Assembly: GCA_028641055.1 (NCBI GenBank)
Contig: CM054062.1
Coordinates: 13,180,826 to 13,244,825 of the forward strand
Length of the DNA stretch: 64,000 nucleotides
Source of the DNA: Alopecurus myosuroides
Taxonomy: Eukaryota; Streptophyta; Magnoliopsida; Poales; Poaceae
Reading direction: 5' to 3'
In this document: piece by piece, positions 1 through 11,570 of the stretch
Numbering within the stretch: position 1 is the first letter of the stretch
Layout of the letters: each line of letters opens with the position of its first letter
The notes under the pieces: generated by a model
What the model saw: the letters and a program-made list of their open reading frames with translations, nothing else
Told to the model about the DNA's origin: nothing
Database searches by the model: none
Translations under genes and position numbers: made by a program

Positions 1-2465
1 ACTAATTGTTACCAGCTGTGTTTTAGAGGAAATTATTGATTTGGATGCTTCTTCACTTGAAAATAGTTGGTTCTTGCTTCCGTGTCTAGGTGAAATGCAT
101 TAAAGAAAAGCACTTTTGGGAGATAACCCATGTTTTATTTCTGTAGTTTTTCTTTTGATTTATTTGAGTCAAGGTGTTGTTTACTTCTGTAACAACTCCT
201 TTGTATCTTTACTTTTTCGAATTGTTGTGCCAAGTAAAGTCTCTAGTGGAAAGTTGATGCTAGATTCGGATTTCTGCGCAGGAAAAGATTTTTGCTGTCC
301 ATCGTTTAATTCATAATAAATTCCAGAAAAATCTAAACATCCTGAAAAAAATTGTGTGCGATCCTTAGATATGTATGCAACTTTTCTTAGTTCTGGGTTT
401 TCTTATCTGAGCAACGTAAGTGCCTCGAAAAAATTAGTCTTTATAGACTGTTCTGGTTTTGATAGATTCCGCCTTTTATTTTGCATTCTCTCTTTTACTA
501 TGTTGAGTGGATTTCTTTGGTACACAAAACATCAGTGATGGTAGCTAATGTTTAGAAATTATTGTTAATGCTTGTGTCCATGCAAAATATGTGAGTTTTT
601 GATTATGCACTAACCCTCTATTGAGAATTACTTTGAGTTTGGCGTGAAGGAAGTTTTCAAGTGTCGAGAGAAGAGAATGATATAATGTGATCAAGAAGAG
701 TGAAAATCCTAAGATTGGGGATGCCCCCGTGGATCATCCCAGCAAATTTTAAGAAGACTCAAGCGTCTAAGATTGGGGATGCCCAAGGCATCCCCTTCTT
801 CATCAACAACTTATCATGTCATTTCTAGTGAAACTATATTTTTATTCGTTCACATCTTATGTACTTTACTTGGAGCGTCTATCTGTTTTTATTTTCTTTT
901 ATGTTCTGTAATAAACTTGGTTGGATCCTAGCATTCTTGTGTGGAGAGAGACACGCTACGCTTTTTCATATGAATACCCATATTCTTCATTTATTGTCTA
1001 GCTGCTGCAATTCTTTTAGCTCCTATTTTTCATGCATCTCTTATTCAGAGTTGTTAGTTCTTGTAGAGTAGTACTCTCTTGTTTCATTGATAAATTATTT
1101 GGAGAGTTTGTGTTGAAATAATTAAATGGTGTTTGGTTGGAAATAGAAAATGCTACATGTGGTAGATGGTATATTGGAAAAGACTTACATATTCTTGTAG
1201 ATCAATGTCTTGGATAATTTGATACTTGGAAATTGTTTTGAGATTTCAAGTAGTTCATGTTTAAACTCTTGTATCATGTGGTTAAAACCTATTAGTGGGT
1301 AACTACCGTAGAGCTTGTTGAAATTTGGTTTCCATGATTGGTATCTCTAAGGTCTAGATATTTTCTGGTAAAAGGTGTTTGAGTAACAAAGAGAACAATA
1401 TAGAGTCTTATAATGCTTGCAATTTGTTTTCATGTAAGTCTTGTTGTACTAGTTTATATCTTGTATTTGTTTCAAACAACCTTGCTAGCCTAAACTCTGT
1501 ACTAAGAGGGAATGCTTCTCGTGCATCCAAACCTTAAGCCAAAATCCATGCCATTTGTGTCCACCATACCTACCTATTGTGTGGTATTTCCTGCCATTCC
1601 AAGTAAATATTTCATGTGCTACCTTTAAACCTTCAAAATTAGTAAACCTGTTTTGGCTGCTTTATTGTCTCTTTCATGCTTATTTGGCTTCACACCTTGA
1701 CTAGCATGAATAATGTGCTAGTCCCTAATATTTCAAAAAGAGTAGGCAAGCGGGTGCCCAACCCCTAAAACATAAATTACAACTTATAACCAAATAAATC
1801 TCCTAGCACTATGGGTTTGAGAAATCATAAACTTATCTTGTTCAAACAAAGGAGAAGAGGAACTTTATTGTTCTCTCTATGGGAGACGCTCTTGAAGCCT
1901 TTAAACATGAAAGGATGATAAATCATTCGATGTCATTCGTTGACATAGACAAACACGTCTCTCAAAATTTATTTTTATACTCTCTATATGTTTTTTAAAC
2001 CTTAAAAAGCTCTAGCACATGATTTATCCCTGCTTCCCCCTATGAAGCGTCTTTCTTTTACTTTTATGTTGACTCGGTTTTCCTACTTCTTTCTGTCTTA
2101 GAAGCAAACACTTGTGTCAACTTTGTGTGCAACAATTTTTACATGCTAGTTTATTGCACTTATTATATTTCTTTGTGTTGATAATATCCATTAGATATAT
2201 ATGTTGAAAGTTGAAAGCCAATGTTGAAACTTAAAACTTTCTACGTGTTGATCGATACCTTTTATTTAGAATCTGTTGCTTTATGAGTTAACTCTTATGC
2301 AAAAAAAATTATGCTTGTCTTGATAGTACTATTCATGAAAAGGTTTTGCTCATATGATTCAGTTGTTTACTCATTATCTATTTCTTAGCAAACTATAGAT
2401 CATTGACTTGGATCACTTCATTCATGAATTGTGCTTTACATTATTATTTGATCAAGATTGTGTGG
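1..2465 (+). other. 3' internal non-coding region of a decayed gypsy element
   Basis: AT-rich sequence with no open frame longer than about 70 codons. It contains two copies of a GGGGATGC motif (about 717 and 775), each followed by its complement. Such motifs are familiar from the stretch between pol and 3' LTR of Triticeae gypsy elements. Together with the LTR-like sequence that follows, this suggests the 3' untranslated part of a plus-oriented element whose coding part lies left of the window. Family assignment is inference. Confidence 0.45.
775..795 (+). repeat. perfect 9-bp inverted repeat (GGGGATGCC / GGCATCCCC)
   Basis: GGGGATGCC (775-783), a CAA loop and GGCATCCCC (787-795) form a perfect hairpin. 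A weaker version lies at 718-740 (GGGATG / CATCCC). It sits just upstream of an LTR and could shape the 3' end of the element's RNA. Confidence 0.6.
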
Positions 2466-4160
2466 TAGCATGTCACCTTAGAAATTATGCTCCAACGTAT
2501 CTATAATTTCTGATGTTCCATGTTGATATTATGCCAATTGCTACATATTTTCTATACACTTCATAGCATTGTTTATGCATTTTCTGAGACTAAACTATTG
2601 ACAAGATGCCATAGTGTCAGTTCCTGTTTTCTGTTGTTTTGTATTTCAGAAAAGTTATTCTGGAAATATTCTTGGAATTGGACGAAACAAAAGCCGAAGT
2701 CCCTATTTTTTTGTCACGTACACGGAGTCCGAAAGAGACTCGAAGGAGGCTTGGGAGGCAGCCACACCAGGTGGCGGCGCGGCCCCCCTTGGCCGCACGG
2801 CCACGTGGTGTGGGCTCCCTCATCGCCCATCGACATCGCCCTTCCGCCTATATATTGCCTTCCTGGGGAAACCCTAAGTACCCGAGCCTCCATCCACGAA
2901 AAGTTCTGCAGCCGCCACCGTCGTCAACCCTAGTTTGGGAGTGTTCTGAAGCTCTTCCCGGCACCCTGCCGGAGAGGGGAATCGTCAACGGAGGGCTCTT
3001 CATCACCATGTCTGCCTCCGCAGTGATGTGTAAGTAGTTCATCCTTGGACTATGGGTCCATAGCAGTAGCTAGATGGTTGTATTCTCCAATTTTCTGCCA
3101 TCATGTTTAGATCTTGTGAGCTGCCTAACATGATCAAGATCATCTTATTGTAATGCTACATGTTGTGTTTGCTGGTATCCGATAAATATTGAATACTATG
3201 TCAAGTTGATTATAGATCTATCATATATGTTATTTGTGATCTTGCATGCTCTCCGTTGCTAGCAGATGCTCTGGCCACATAGATGCTTGTGACTCCAAGA
3301 GGGAGTATTTATGCTAGATAGTGGTTTCATGCCTCCAGTAATCTGGGAGAGTGATAGTAACTTCTAAGATTGCGGATGTGTTGTTGCAACTAGGGTAAAA
3401 CATCAATGCTTTGTCTAAGGATATTTGTGTTGTTTACATTACGCAATTTACTTAATGCAATAATCTGTTGGTTGTAACTTAATACCCAAAGTTTGCTCGG
3501 ATGATGTCATGAGGGTGGATTATTAGTCATAGATGCAGTTGGATAACAGTCTATGTATCATGTTGTAATGCCCAAATGAATATCATAGTAGTCATCATGT
3601 CATGTATATGTATTACGGTGAATTCTCTATTTGTCAATGGCCCAGCTGTAATTTGGTCACCCAACATGTTATTTATCTGTTATGGAGATACACCACTAGT
3701 GAAGTGTGGACCCCGGTCCATTATTTTACACTGATAATACAACGTACTGCAAACACTCTTCTTTTTCACTACAAACATTGTTCTTATTTTATTCACTGGA
3801 AACAAACATCATTTTCCTCACTATACGTCTAATCCTTTGTTTTCAGCAAGACCGGTGAGATTGACAACCTCACTATTTCATTGGGGCAAAGTATCTTTGT
3901 TGTGTTGTGTGCAGATTCCACATTGCTGCTGAGTCTGGTAGTGTGCCCTGTCAACATCAGCTGTCAACAACCTTCATAAGTGATTTATTTCTCCTACTAA
4001 TCCGATTAAACCTTGGTTTCTTAGTGAGGTAAAAACTTGTTGTACTCATTATACCTTCCTCTTGGGGTCTCCCAACGAACGTGTGTTCACACACCATCAT
4101 TGAGCAGGAACTGGTGCGCAATGGTCTCATTCCCATACACACAAGGGTTATCCTTTTTAT
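2466..4160 (+). mobile_element. degenerate gypsy-type LTR, plus orientation
   Basis: The order of segments matches the large wheat gypsy LTRs whose U3 begins near 'CCAACGTATCTATAATTT'. There is an AT-rich U3, a GC-rich stretch (about 2750-2840), a TATA box at 2849-2856, a short GC-rich leader with CGCCGGAGAGG-like sequence, then a long AT-rich U5. U5 includes the typical 'CACTAGTGAAG' (3693) and 'GAGATTGACAACC' (3857) segments. Termini are not sharp, so the ends are approximate. ORFs on both strands across 2520-3040 are incidental. Confidence 0.5.
2849..2856 (+). promoter_or_regulatory. TATA box of the 2.5-4.2 kb LTR
   Basis: TATATATT lies 20-30 bp before the GC-rich leader. Unlike the other promoters in this window, no inverted repeat surrounds it. 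Confidence 0.45.
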
Positions 4161-4440
4161 ATTCTCTTTGTTCAGATCAAAGTTTTCTTGAGCAGATTGT
4201 ACATTATTAGTAATTCTTCGGTCTCTTTCCTCATAATACTGAGATCAAAGAGCCCACAGTGCATTCTTTGGAGTCATTGGCCATTCTGTGTCAACTTAGT
4301 CTACTTTCCCACATCCATTATCACCCTTAAACACATGTTTAATTAATAATAAGCATCACGGTTAATATAAATATACTAAATGTCCGCTAACCGATGGATA
4401 AATTTATTTTTTATAAAGTAAATATATTAATATCGCGAAT
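4161..4440. other. AT-rich spacer, nothing recognised
   Basis: Low-GC sequence with many TAAATA-type words. I see no coding capacity, terminal repeats or target duplications. Confidence 0.5.
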
Positions 4441-4930
4441 ACACCAATTACACGTAGACCTGGAATTCGAGCCGAGCCGAGCCGGCTCGCTCAAGCTCGG
4501 TCAACTGATGAGTCGAGCTCGACTCGTCTAAAATGGAAACTCGGCTCGGATTATTAAACTCGCGAGTAGTTCAGGAACCACTCGTTTACTTTTGTAAAAC
4601 TGTAAAAAGTTAATATTATATACTGTATATATAATTATTTTTAATTATTTGCGCATGTATAATGAAATCATCAAAATCATCAATGAAAATATGTCCCCAT
4701 CATTTGTAGTAAATAATTTATAATAATCAAGACATCTTATTCACATAAACAAGAATATCAATAGCCATTAAACGAGTACTCGGTAAACTCGGCTCGTTTA
4801 GCGTGAACTCGTGTACTATCGAAAACGAAAACTCGACTCGTCCCGTTCGACAACAAGTTCGAATCAAACAGAGTCGAGTTGCGATCTACTCGTTTAACTC
4901 GCGAGTATCGAGTTTTAATTTCATCCCAAA
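4441..4930. repeat. degenerate repeat rich in CTCGGCTCG / GAGCCGAG words
   Basis: Words of the GAGCCGAG type occur at 4469-4500 and CTCGGCTCG at 4540-4556 and 4788-4800. The phrase AACTCGCGAGTA occurs at both 4558 and 4896. An AT-rich core separates the two GC-rich parts. This kind of repeat is common in plant genomes, often with DNA transposon remains, but I cannot name the family. Confidence 0.4.
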
Positions 4931-5848
4931 TTACACCCAACTTCTGCATCGATAAGAATGCACACAACCAAGAACAAAATTTAAAAAAATAGAAAAGTAA
5001 AACAAAAATCATGTTGCGGTGATGAAACGCTCACAACAACAATACTCTAACCACCACCAAAAGAAAGCACACGGACCACAAAACAGGTTCTCCAAAATCG
5101 ACGCCTCCAAGGAAACGATGAGAAGCGTTGTCGTCACATGATCAAGCATCTTGAGTTTTCAGCATGAAAAAAGATTAGAATCCCAAAACAATTACTTCGA
5201 CAAGGCAATTGGCATGTACAACCAATGAAGGACCACACCTTGGGTTTTCACCCTGAAAATCGTGGCTCGGTACTCGGTATGCATCACTAGAACGTTGTCC
5301 ACGTGTGTGGTCGCCCCCTCTGCCAAGGCCACTGCTGCAAGCCCTCAACACCTGACATAGGGGAAAATCGGTGTCAAGTTTTCAATGCAACCAAAACTCC
5401 TCTCCACCATCACAAGGCTCCGATCGTAGCCACCATTACTTTCTTCACCATCGTCGATGGCATGGAAATCTATTTTAGACATGTCTCATGATACCGACAA
5501 GACAGCAAAGCTTCGCCCCTTGCCTTCATGAAGCCTCTCTAGCCAAAGATTAGGGCACACACGACCTAATAGATTTCGATCTAGATGTCCAGTGGCACCC
5601 TGCGCCAAACAACGGATATCTCATAGGGAAAGACCGGAACACGTCGGCAGCCATACCATGCAGATCAGCATGAAGCAAATCGCTCATTTAGAATCGAAGA
5701 CCAGCAAGGACAAACTCGACATTATTCGGGCCGAGCTAGAAGCCCGCACACCGTCGGCCGACTTCCGACGATCAGAATGAGAGGTCCGACCCCAACCGGA
5801 CCAGATCAAGCCTAGGGTTGTCCCAGATGAGGATCGTGCGTAGATGCA
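4931..5848. other. unassigned degenerate sequence
   Basis: Moderately GC-rich in 5090-5800, with short ORFs of about 60 codons and no recognisable domain. The phrasing around 5090-5130 resembles decayed CACTA-type internal sequence, but this is a weak impression. I see no gene. Confidence 0.3.
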
Positions 5849-7009
5849 TGATGACCCACAAATGTAGGGGGTGTATCGTAGTTATGTCGATAAGTAAGAG
5901 TATTGAAACCAATGAGGAGCATAATGTGTTGACAAGTGGTGTTGAGCAGTGTTTCACTAAAAATGCTATGAGGCGGGTTTTGTAGGTTTTAGTAACAACG
6001 AGAAAATAAAAACAAGTAAATAACACAAAAGTAAATAATTACAACAAGCGGTCTAATCATCCTTATCACAAAGTACAAGCTAGATGTGTTGATTATGATG
6101 ATTAAAACATTCATGAGAACACAAGGGAGGATTTTTCAAGTTACTTTCATCACATTTTTTTGATTAACATCCTTCGTTCTGATAAGGGTTGTGTGGGTGA
6201 ACCTATGCTAATGCACCGTCCTATCCAAGACAAGTGCACTACAAGAAGGTAATTAAGATAAATCTAGCCATAGCAATAAACTCTGGAATACTACGCTACC
6301 TTGTGTAAAGGTTTGCAACTGGAGTTTAGGTTTCTATCACTCCTACAACTCTCCATAAGCTAACCAGTACACAATTCGTTCCCCTAGGCCTTGAAAGCTG
6401 GAGTATCGTGTAGTCGATATTCACATAGCACCACCAGAATAATAACACCACAACTTAAATATCAAACCGTTAAATATTACTGAGCAAAATACGAATACTA
6501 ATAACAACAAGGTAATTAAGATAAATCTAATCATAGCAGTAAACTCTCGAATACTACGCTCCCTTGTGTAAAAGTTTGCAAACTGGAGTTCAGGTTTATG
6601 TCACTCCTGCAACTCTCCATAAGCTAACCAGTACACCATTCATTCCCCTAGGCCTTGAAAGGTGGAGTATCGTGTAGTCGACATTCAAATAGCACCACTA
6701 GAATAATAACACCATAACTTAAATATCAAACCGTTAAATATTACTGAGCAAAATATGACTACTAATAACAAGACCTATCTCATGTTCTCAAGAACTAAAC
6801 AAACTACTAACAAGATATTATATGTATCATGATTAGTGGTGATATATGGATGGATAACAATATGTTCATAATAAGAATTCACCGATAAAACTTAATAGCA
6901 TCAACTACAGTGAAGTAATCAATACCGGTAAAGAGATCCTAATGAATAATACAAGTTATAACTCTGATTGTTACATCATGGTGAGATGAGATGAAGGAGG
7001 TGATGGTGC
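5849..7009 (-). mobile_element. fragment of a gypsy-type LTR, minus orientation
   Basis: Begins TGATGACCCACAAATG, the reverse complement of a common Triticeae LTR 3' end. It continues with the usual 'GATAAGTAAGAGTATTGAA' segment. The sequence stops where a second LTR starts at 7010, so this copy was probably interrupted by that insertion. It contains a 263-bp tandem duplication. Confidence 0.45.
6246..6771. repeat. 263-bp tandem duplication (two copies)
   Basis: 6246-6508 and 6509-6771 are about 92-95 % alike by eye. Both include AAGGTAATTAAGATAAATCT near the start and CAAACCGTTAAATATTACTG near the end. The duplication lies inside the degenerate LTR. Confidence 0.85.
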
Positions 7010-8678
7010 TGATGCCTGCAAGTGCACAAGGTTGTTATAGCTAGTTTAAAAGTAAGAGTATCGAAACACAGTGGAGCTATGTAAATGGTCTCTTGCGTTT
7101 AGCTTTGATCGCTTCTTCTTGTTTGTGCCTGCAAACTATTTTTAATAAAGCAAGCAAGAAAGAGTTTAATTTTTTTATTATGGTGAAAGTAAAATAAATT
7201 GGTAAATAATAAAACGGCAAATAAGAGCAACTAGTGATTGGTGAAGTGATTAAAACTGGAATAGGGCTAAAGGCGTTCTCGGGAAGTATGGTTCTACCAC
7301 TAGCATATTTCTGAATTGATTAGGCATGCATGGTGTTTATATATGAGTGTTTTGTGAGGGCGTAACTCCGTGAATTTGTGCACCCTGAGTGCCTCGAGGC
7401 AACACACTACTCACAACCACTACTAGCCCATATTACTGACGATGCGCCTACTGGCACTAGTAATTAAGAGTCTCCCCGTGGAAGCGGTATTGGCACTTAT
7501 GAGTCTCCGTTATTCCCGCGTTAGAGATCATTATAATGGAGGAGTGACTTCCTATCATGTATGCTCACTCTACACTTTGTATCAAACCAACGCTAACAAC
7601 TATCTCATGTCCGTTGATGCTAATATTAGAGTGGTCGACTGCACTCCAACCTCATATGGATTGTTATCACAAATCAATCAATTGAAAACATTGCATATTT
7701 ATCTCAATTCATAGTAGTGTTAGGGTTTCTCCATTTCCCCAAGAACTAATCAAATACTCACACATGAAGGCTATAAACATCATAATGATTATATTGCAAA
7801 TGGAAACTAGATAGATGAATGAGTACATATGAAAATCCACAACTAAATTTTCTAGAATTACAAGATGAGTGAGGGATCCTATCACGTAGATATAGATGGC
7901 GGTGATGATGATTGAGATCGATGTGGAATCCGTCACGATGATCGTGTTGATGGAGATGGATTTCCTGCTGGGAATTCCCCTCCGGATGCCTTCCGGAAGC
8001 TAGGGTTTGGTGGAGTTTTGAGTCTGGTGGCTGCTCTGTGTATCTTCTGGGAAATCCGAGAGCACAGGGTAAGTATACTGGACGAGGCAGTGCCAACGAG
8101 CCATGGTACGGTGGCTGGTACGGTCGGTCGCCACCGTACCACTAGTCATTACGACGGACGTCTCCTTCTGGTGCGCTGATATTCTCCGCTTCGCCTGCCG
8201 CACTAGGATCCACTATTTGGTATAGTGACAGGTACAGTCGTGAGCGACCATACCGGCACTTGTTAAACATCACTGGATGTTTGATATGCGGATGGTGTCG
8301 TGGTCTAGTGGCTGGTGCGACGATAAGCCACCGTGCTTCCACTCGTTAAACTATGCTGGAATCTTCACCTCGTAGATGGTATTGAGTATGGTAGGTAGTA
8401 TGGTCAACCACCACTCGTTAAGCCTTATGTTAACCATTTCTTGGCTCGTTCTTCTCCTCTACGAATTTGTTCTATATGGAATTGCCTTTAATGCTATAAC
8501 TTCACCATATTCCATCCTTAACGGAATCTTTTATGCCTTGTATGAAATATCTTCTTCGGATTTTAATTATTTGTGCACATAGACATAAAGGGTGCACTTT
8601 GGCATGGTAAAATGCTAGAATTCCTAACTACTTATTAATAATCCATTAAGTAAAATTGTGTCTAAAATGGACGCATCA
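7010..8678 (-). mobile_element. gypsy-type LTR (3' LTR of a minus-oriented element)
   Basis: Starts TGATGCCTGC and ends GACGCATCA, giving matching TGATG/CATCA ends. The base pairs to the right read, on the minus strand, AGAGTGGGGAGGT directly before the LTR, a good polypurine tract. The internal region therefore lies to the right (8679-9130, then 51369 onward once element A is removed). Tracts of the GTACGGTGG type (8100-8140) resemble an LTR at 54513-55724 in layout. Length 1669 bp. Confidence 0.55.
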
Positions 8679-9130
8679 ACCTCCCCACTCTCAGACTCAT
8701 GCCCGTCCCCGAGCAAGGCTATGTGAGAAGAACAAGATCATCGTGTTTATAGATCATGAGTCGATAAAATGAATGCGGTCATTTGACTAAATTGGTAAAA
8801 ATAGTAGATACATAGAATATTCATGAGTGCTACTATACTTGTACCCCATTATGATTATTTAGAAGGCTTCCACACTGGTTAATATGTAATTGTTGAGTGA
8901 AGATAAGTTCTAAAAGATAGGAAAATGCATTTAATTTGACCGAACGAGTTGCGGGGAAGCCTCAAGCGTTTTTAGAACTTCACTCATCCCATTTAATTTC
9001 GAGTGTTTCGAACAGTTACTTTCATTTCTCTTCATGATCATTTATATGCTTGGTTATTCTTGACACAATCTCTTCATTCGTCCTTTTGAGTAGTGCATCA
9101 AAAAACAAAGCATACATAATCTAATGGAGA
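8679..9130 (-). other. internal region and polypurine tract of the minus-oriented gypsy element
   Basis: 8679-8691 is the complement of a polypurine tract. The rest is AT-rich with no open frame. Removing element A joins it to 51369, where RNase H remains of the same orientation follow. Confidence 0.4.
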
Positions 9131-9135
9131 GACAT

Positions 9136-10006
9136 TGTCGGGGGGATTACCCCCGAGTAGGGGTAAGGCCAGTGCTAAAGGCAAGGTCAAAGGGGCTGTT
9201 TGACTGAGTAAGCTGGCTACCCGGTACTTGCTACCCGGTAGGCTGCTATCCAGTCGTACCCACCAATGACCATAGGGAAGAATCAAGGAAGTTATGTTCC
9301 TCCGAGTAGAGGAGTTGGTCCGAGTAGAGAGAGTGAGTTCCTACTCGGGCCAGAAGTCAATGGAGCCGTTCTGACAAGGGATCCCGCGTATCCTGCATCC
9401 GTACCGGCGTGCAGTTCAACTTACGGAGCGCGTGATTATCCGCGCTACGGCGTGGCTACAGTGCGGTAGGCGCCTGTCAAGTCCTGTCACTGACAGAGGG
9501 GACAGGACAGGGCTAGGGGACTACCCTATCTCACTGACAAGGGTGGACTTACGGTGCACGCGTCAGCGGGAAGCCGGAAGCGTGCTCTGTTCTGCAGTGC
9601 TCTTGTCCTATCAGTTGTACCTTTTAGTCTTATTCTATTCGGCTGGGCACCAGTATATAAGGTGCCCTGCCCCCTCCTGTGCGAGGGATGACCTGGACGT
9701 TGCCTTAGTCGACACTCTGGATTGCTTCACTTCACACAGAGAGAACTAGAGAGAAGAGTGGCTACTCGGCTGAAGGCCTGTAATGTACTGTGGCTACTCG
9801 GTAAACACCCATATAAAGAGAGATGCAGGAGTAGGGGTGTTACCTCCACACGAGGGCCCTGAACCTGGGTAAGATCTTGTTGTTTGCAGTGCTAGAGACA
9901 TTCCACACGCGGCTACTCGCCGTGTGATCCCTCCCCGAGCACCTCCAGCGTCCATCGGCCCCAACATTAGCCATCCCATGGCATCTGCCGTGATACCACC
10001 ACGACA
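9136..10006 (+). repeat. 5' LTR of element A
   Basis: 871 bp, TGTCGG...CGACA. Compared with the 3' LTR it lacks about 28 bp (after GGTGGAC near 9548) flanked by a GAC micro-repeat. Six CTACTCGG or CCGAGTAG octamers occur in it. A long CCCGAGTAGGGG segment near the start is shared with B and D. Confidence 0.95.
9645..9667 (+). promoter_or_regulatory. LTR promoter: TATA box inside a 7-bp inverted repeat
   Basis: GGGCACC (9645-9651), AGTATATAA, GGTGCCC (9661-9667). The arms are perfect complements. The same arrangement is at 51002-51024 in the 3' LTR. It is the only strong TATA box in U3 and should start the genomic RNA about 30 bp downstream. Confidence 0.75.
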
Positions 10007-10008
10007 GT

Positions 10009-10026
10009 TGGCGCCCACCGTGGGGC
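10009..10026 (+). other. primer-binding site of element A
   Basis: TGGCGCCCACCGTGGGGC follows the LTR after a 2-bp GT spacer. The same 18 bases are used by B (22542-22559) and C (16684-16701). I do not assign a tRNA. Confidence 0.85.
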
Positions 10027-10035
10027 AGACAGCGG

Positions 10036-11570
10036 ATGGCTGGAGTCCATGTTCGGACGGGACTCATTTCCGCTACTGGGGAGCGCGTGGTCCGTGGCCT
10101 TCTCCACAGATTCGGCTCCTTCGACTTCGTCACCGACAACGCCGGAGATTTCGGCGGTAGGCCCATGTCGGCAGGCGGCTGGTGCTCTCCTTCGGCTCGC
10201 ACCTCGTCTACGTCGCCACCGCCGTCATCCGCGAGTTCCCAGAGGAGGTGCTGGTCGCGGAGGATCCTCCTGTTGTGCTCGCTGCCCGCGGAAGGCCGAC
10301 TGGCTGCTCTGCGGACAGTGTGGAGGTGATGGTGACCGGCCCGGCTACCGATTCCAGGAAGGGCGCGGCTGCTGCCACAGGAGTCATCGAGGAACCTGCT
10401 GGCCCGAGTGCTGGCCAGAGGGTCCACAAGCCCTACGAGAAGGACTCCAACATCCCTCTTTCCACTACACCGACGATCCCAGCATCCGCCATGCGGATGG
10501 GCATGCCGCCTCCCACCGAGCTCGAGCTCTTGACCATGAGGGCGCAGCTCGACCAGCAGCGCCAGGCGCTGCTCGCTGAGCACCTGGAGCTGGAGAAGGT
10601 TAGGCTCGAGCTTAGCCTAGACCAGAATGAGTACAACAAGGCCCACGGCTTTACTCCTGTTGTTAGGAAGCATAGCAAAGTAGGCGCTACTCGTCGCAAC
10701 TTAGGCGCCGAGATGGCGGTAGTTGGTGAGGCTCCTAGCCAGTCTGCCACTGTGAACACTGCTACCAGGCCCAGATACAGCACCCCCGCCAAAACACTTA
10801 GAGCTGCAGAGGCTGTAGCTGCTGAGTTGCCAAACCTTGTCGACGACGCGCGCGCTAGGCAGCAGGAGAGGCTCAATGAGTTAGTGCTAGAAGCTGCCAG
10901 GAAGAATGAGGAGTTCCGGAAAGCCAATCCGGGTGCTGGTACTTCTCAGATTGTGCACTCGCGTGTAGCGGGATCTCATGACCAGGCGTCATCGCCGCTT
11001 CCCAGCCGCGAGAGGGACCAGAGTGTGCACTCTGGGAAGAGTAGACAGATGCAGGTGTACGACCCGGTTCTCGCCGCAAAACAGCACGCTGTGCCGCGAG
11101 AATCCGGTCAGAAACACAACTCTGCAGGAGCAGGCTATCAAGCCCATAAAGCTCACAGTGAGAGGCAAGATGGAGGCAACGAGGGACCTTCTCGGCGTCC
11201 TGCTGCTCAGCCTACTCGGCAGAGGACGCGGCAGCCAGCTGCAGCACAGCCGCGTGCGGCTGCGCCAGCATGCAACCCGGTGGTGCAACCTGCTGTTGTG
11301 CAGGAGAACAGATATGATGATGGCTACTCGGCGATGGGGCTAGCCGGCTATGCTGACCCGAGGAATGTTGCTGATCGTCTGGGTGACCGCATGTTGGACC
11401 CCAGCGATGCGAGGTACAAGCTGGACCGGATTAATCTATCCGCGCAACTCGAGAACAAGGGGCCGCCTGGCCCAGAATGCTTTGGCCCTCGCATCATGAA
11501 CGAGCCGTCCGTGAACCACTTCCAGCTGGCCAGGGGGACCAAGTGCTACGATGGTAGCACCAAGCCATAG
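10036..11570 (+). pseudogene. Element A gag, N-terminal part (frameshifted)
   Basis: Corresponds to the first 515 or so residues of B's gag. The segment with FGSFDFVTDNAGDFGG (10110-10155) lies in one frame and FGSHLVYVAT onward (10191) in another. A 1-base deletion near 10175 separates them, and a further frame change near 10035 separates both from the LTR-encoded start. A charged, probably coiled-coil stretch (about 10530-10620) and a KAHGFTPVVRK motif follow. The frame ends at TAG 11568-11570, where B reads a glutamate codon within KPEDWL. Dead gene. Confidence 0.85.

Noticed and set aside
4758..5012. Minus-strand ORF of 84 codons
   Set aside because: Covers the CTCGGCTCG-rich repeat; low complexity and no homology seen.
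9840..10583. Minus-strand ORF of 247 codons over A's LTR and gag start
   Set aside because: GC-rich shadow of the gag frame; crosses the LTR boundary and has no recognisable domain.
11568..11570. TAG in A's gag as another programmed stop
   Set aside because: B has a sense codon there, and A carries several other unique nonsense changes. Unlike the 13512 stop it is not shared.
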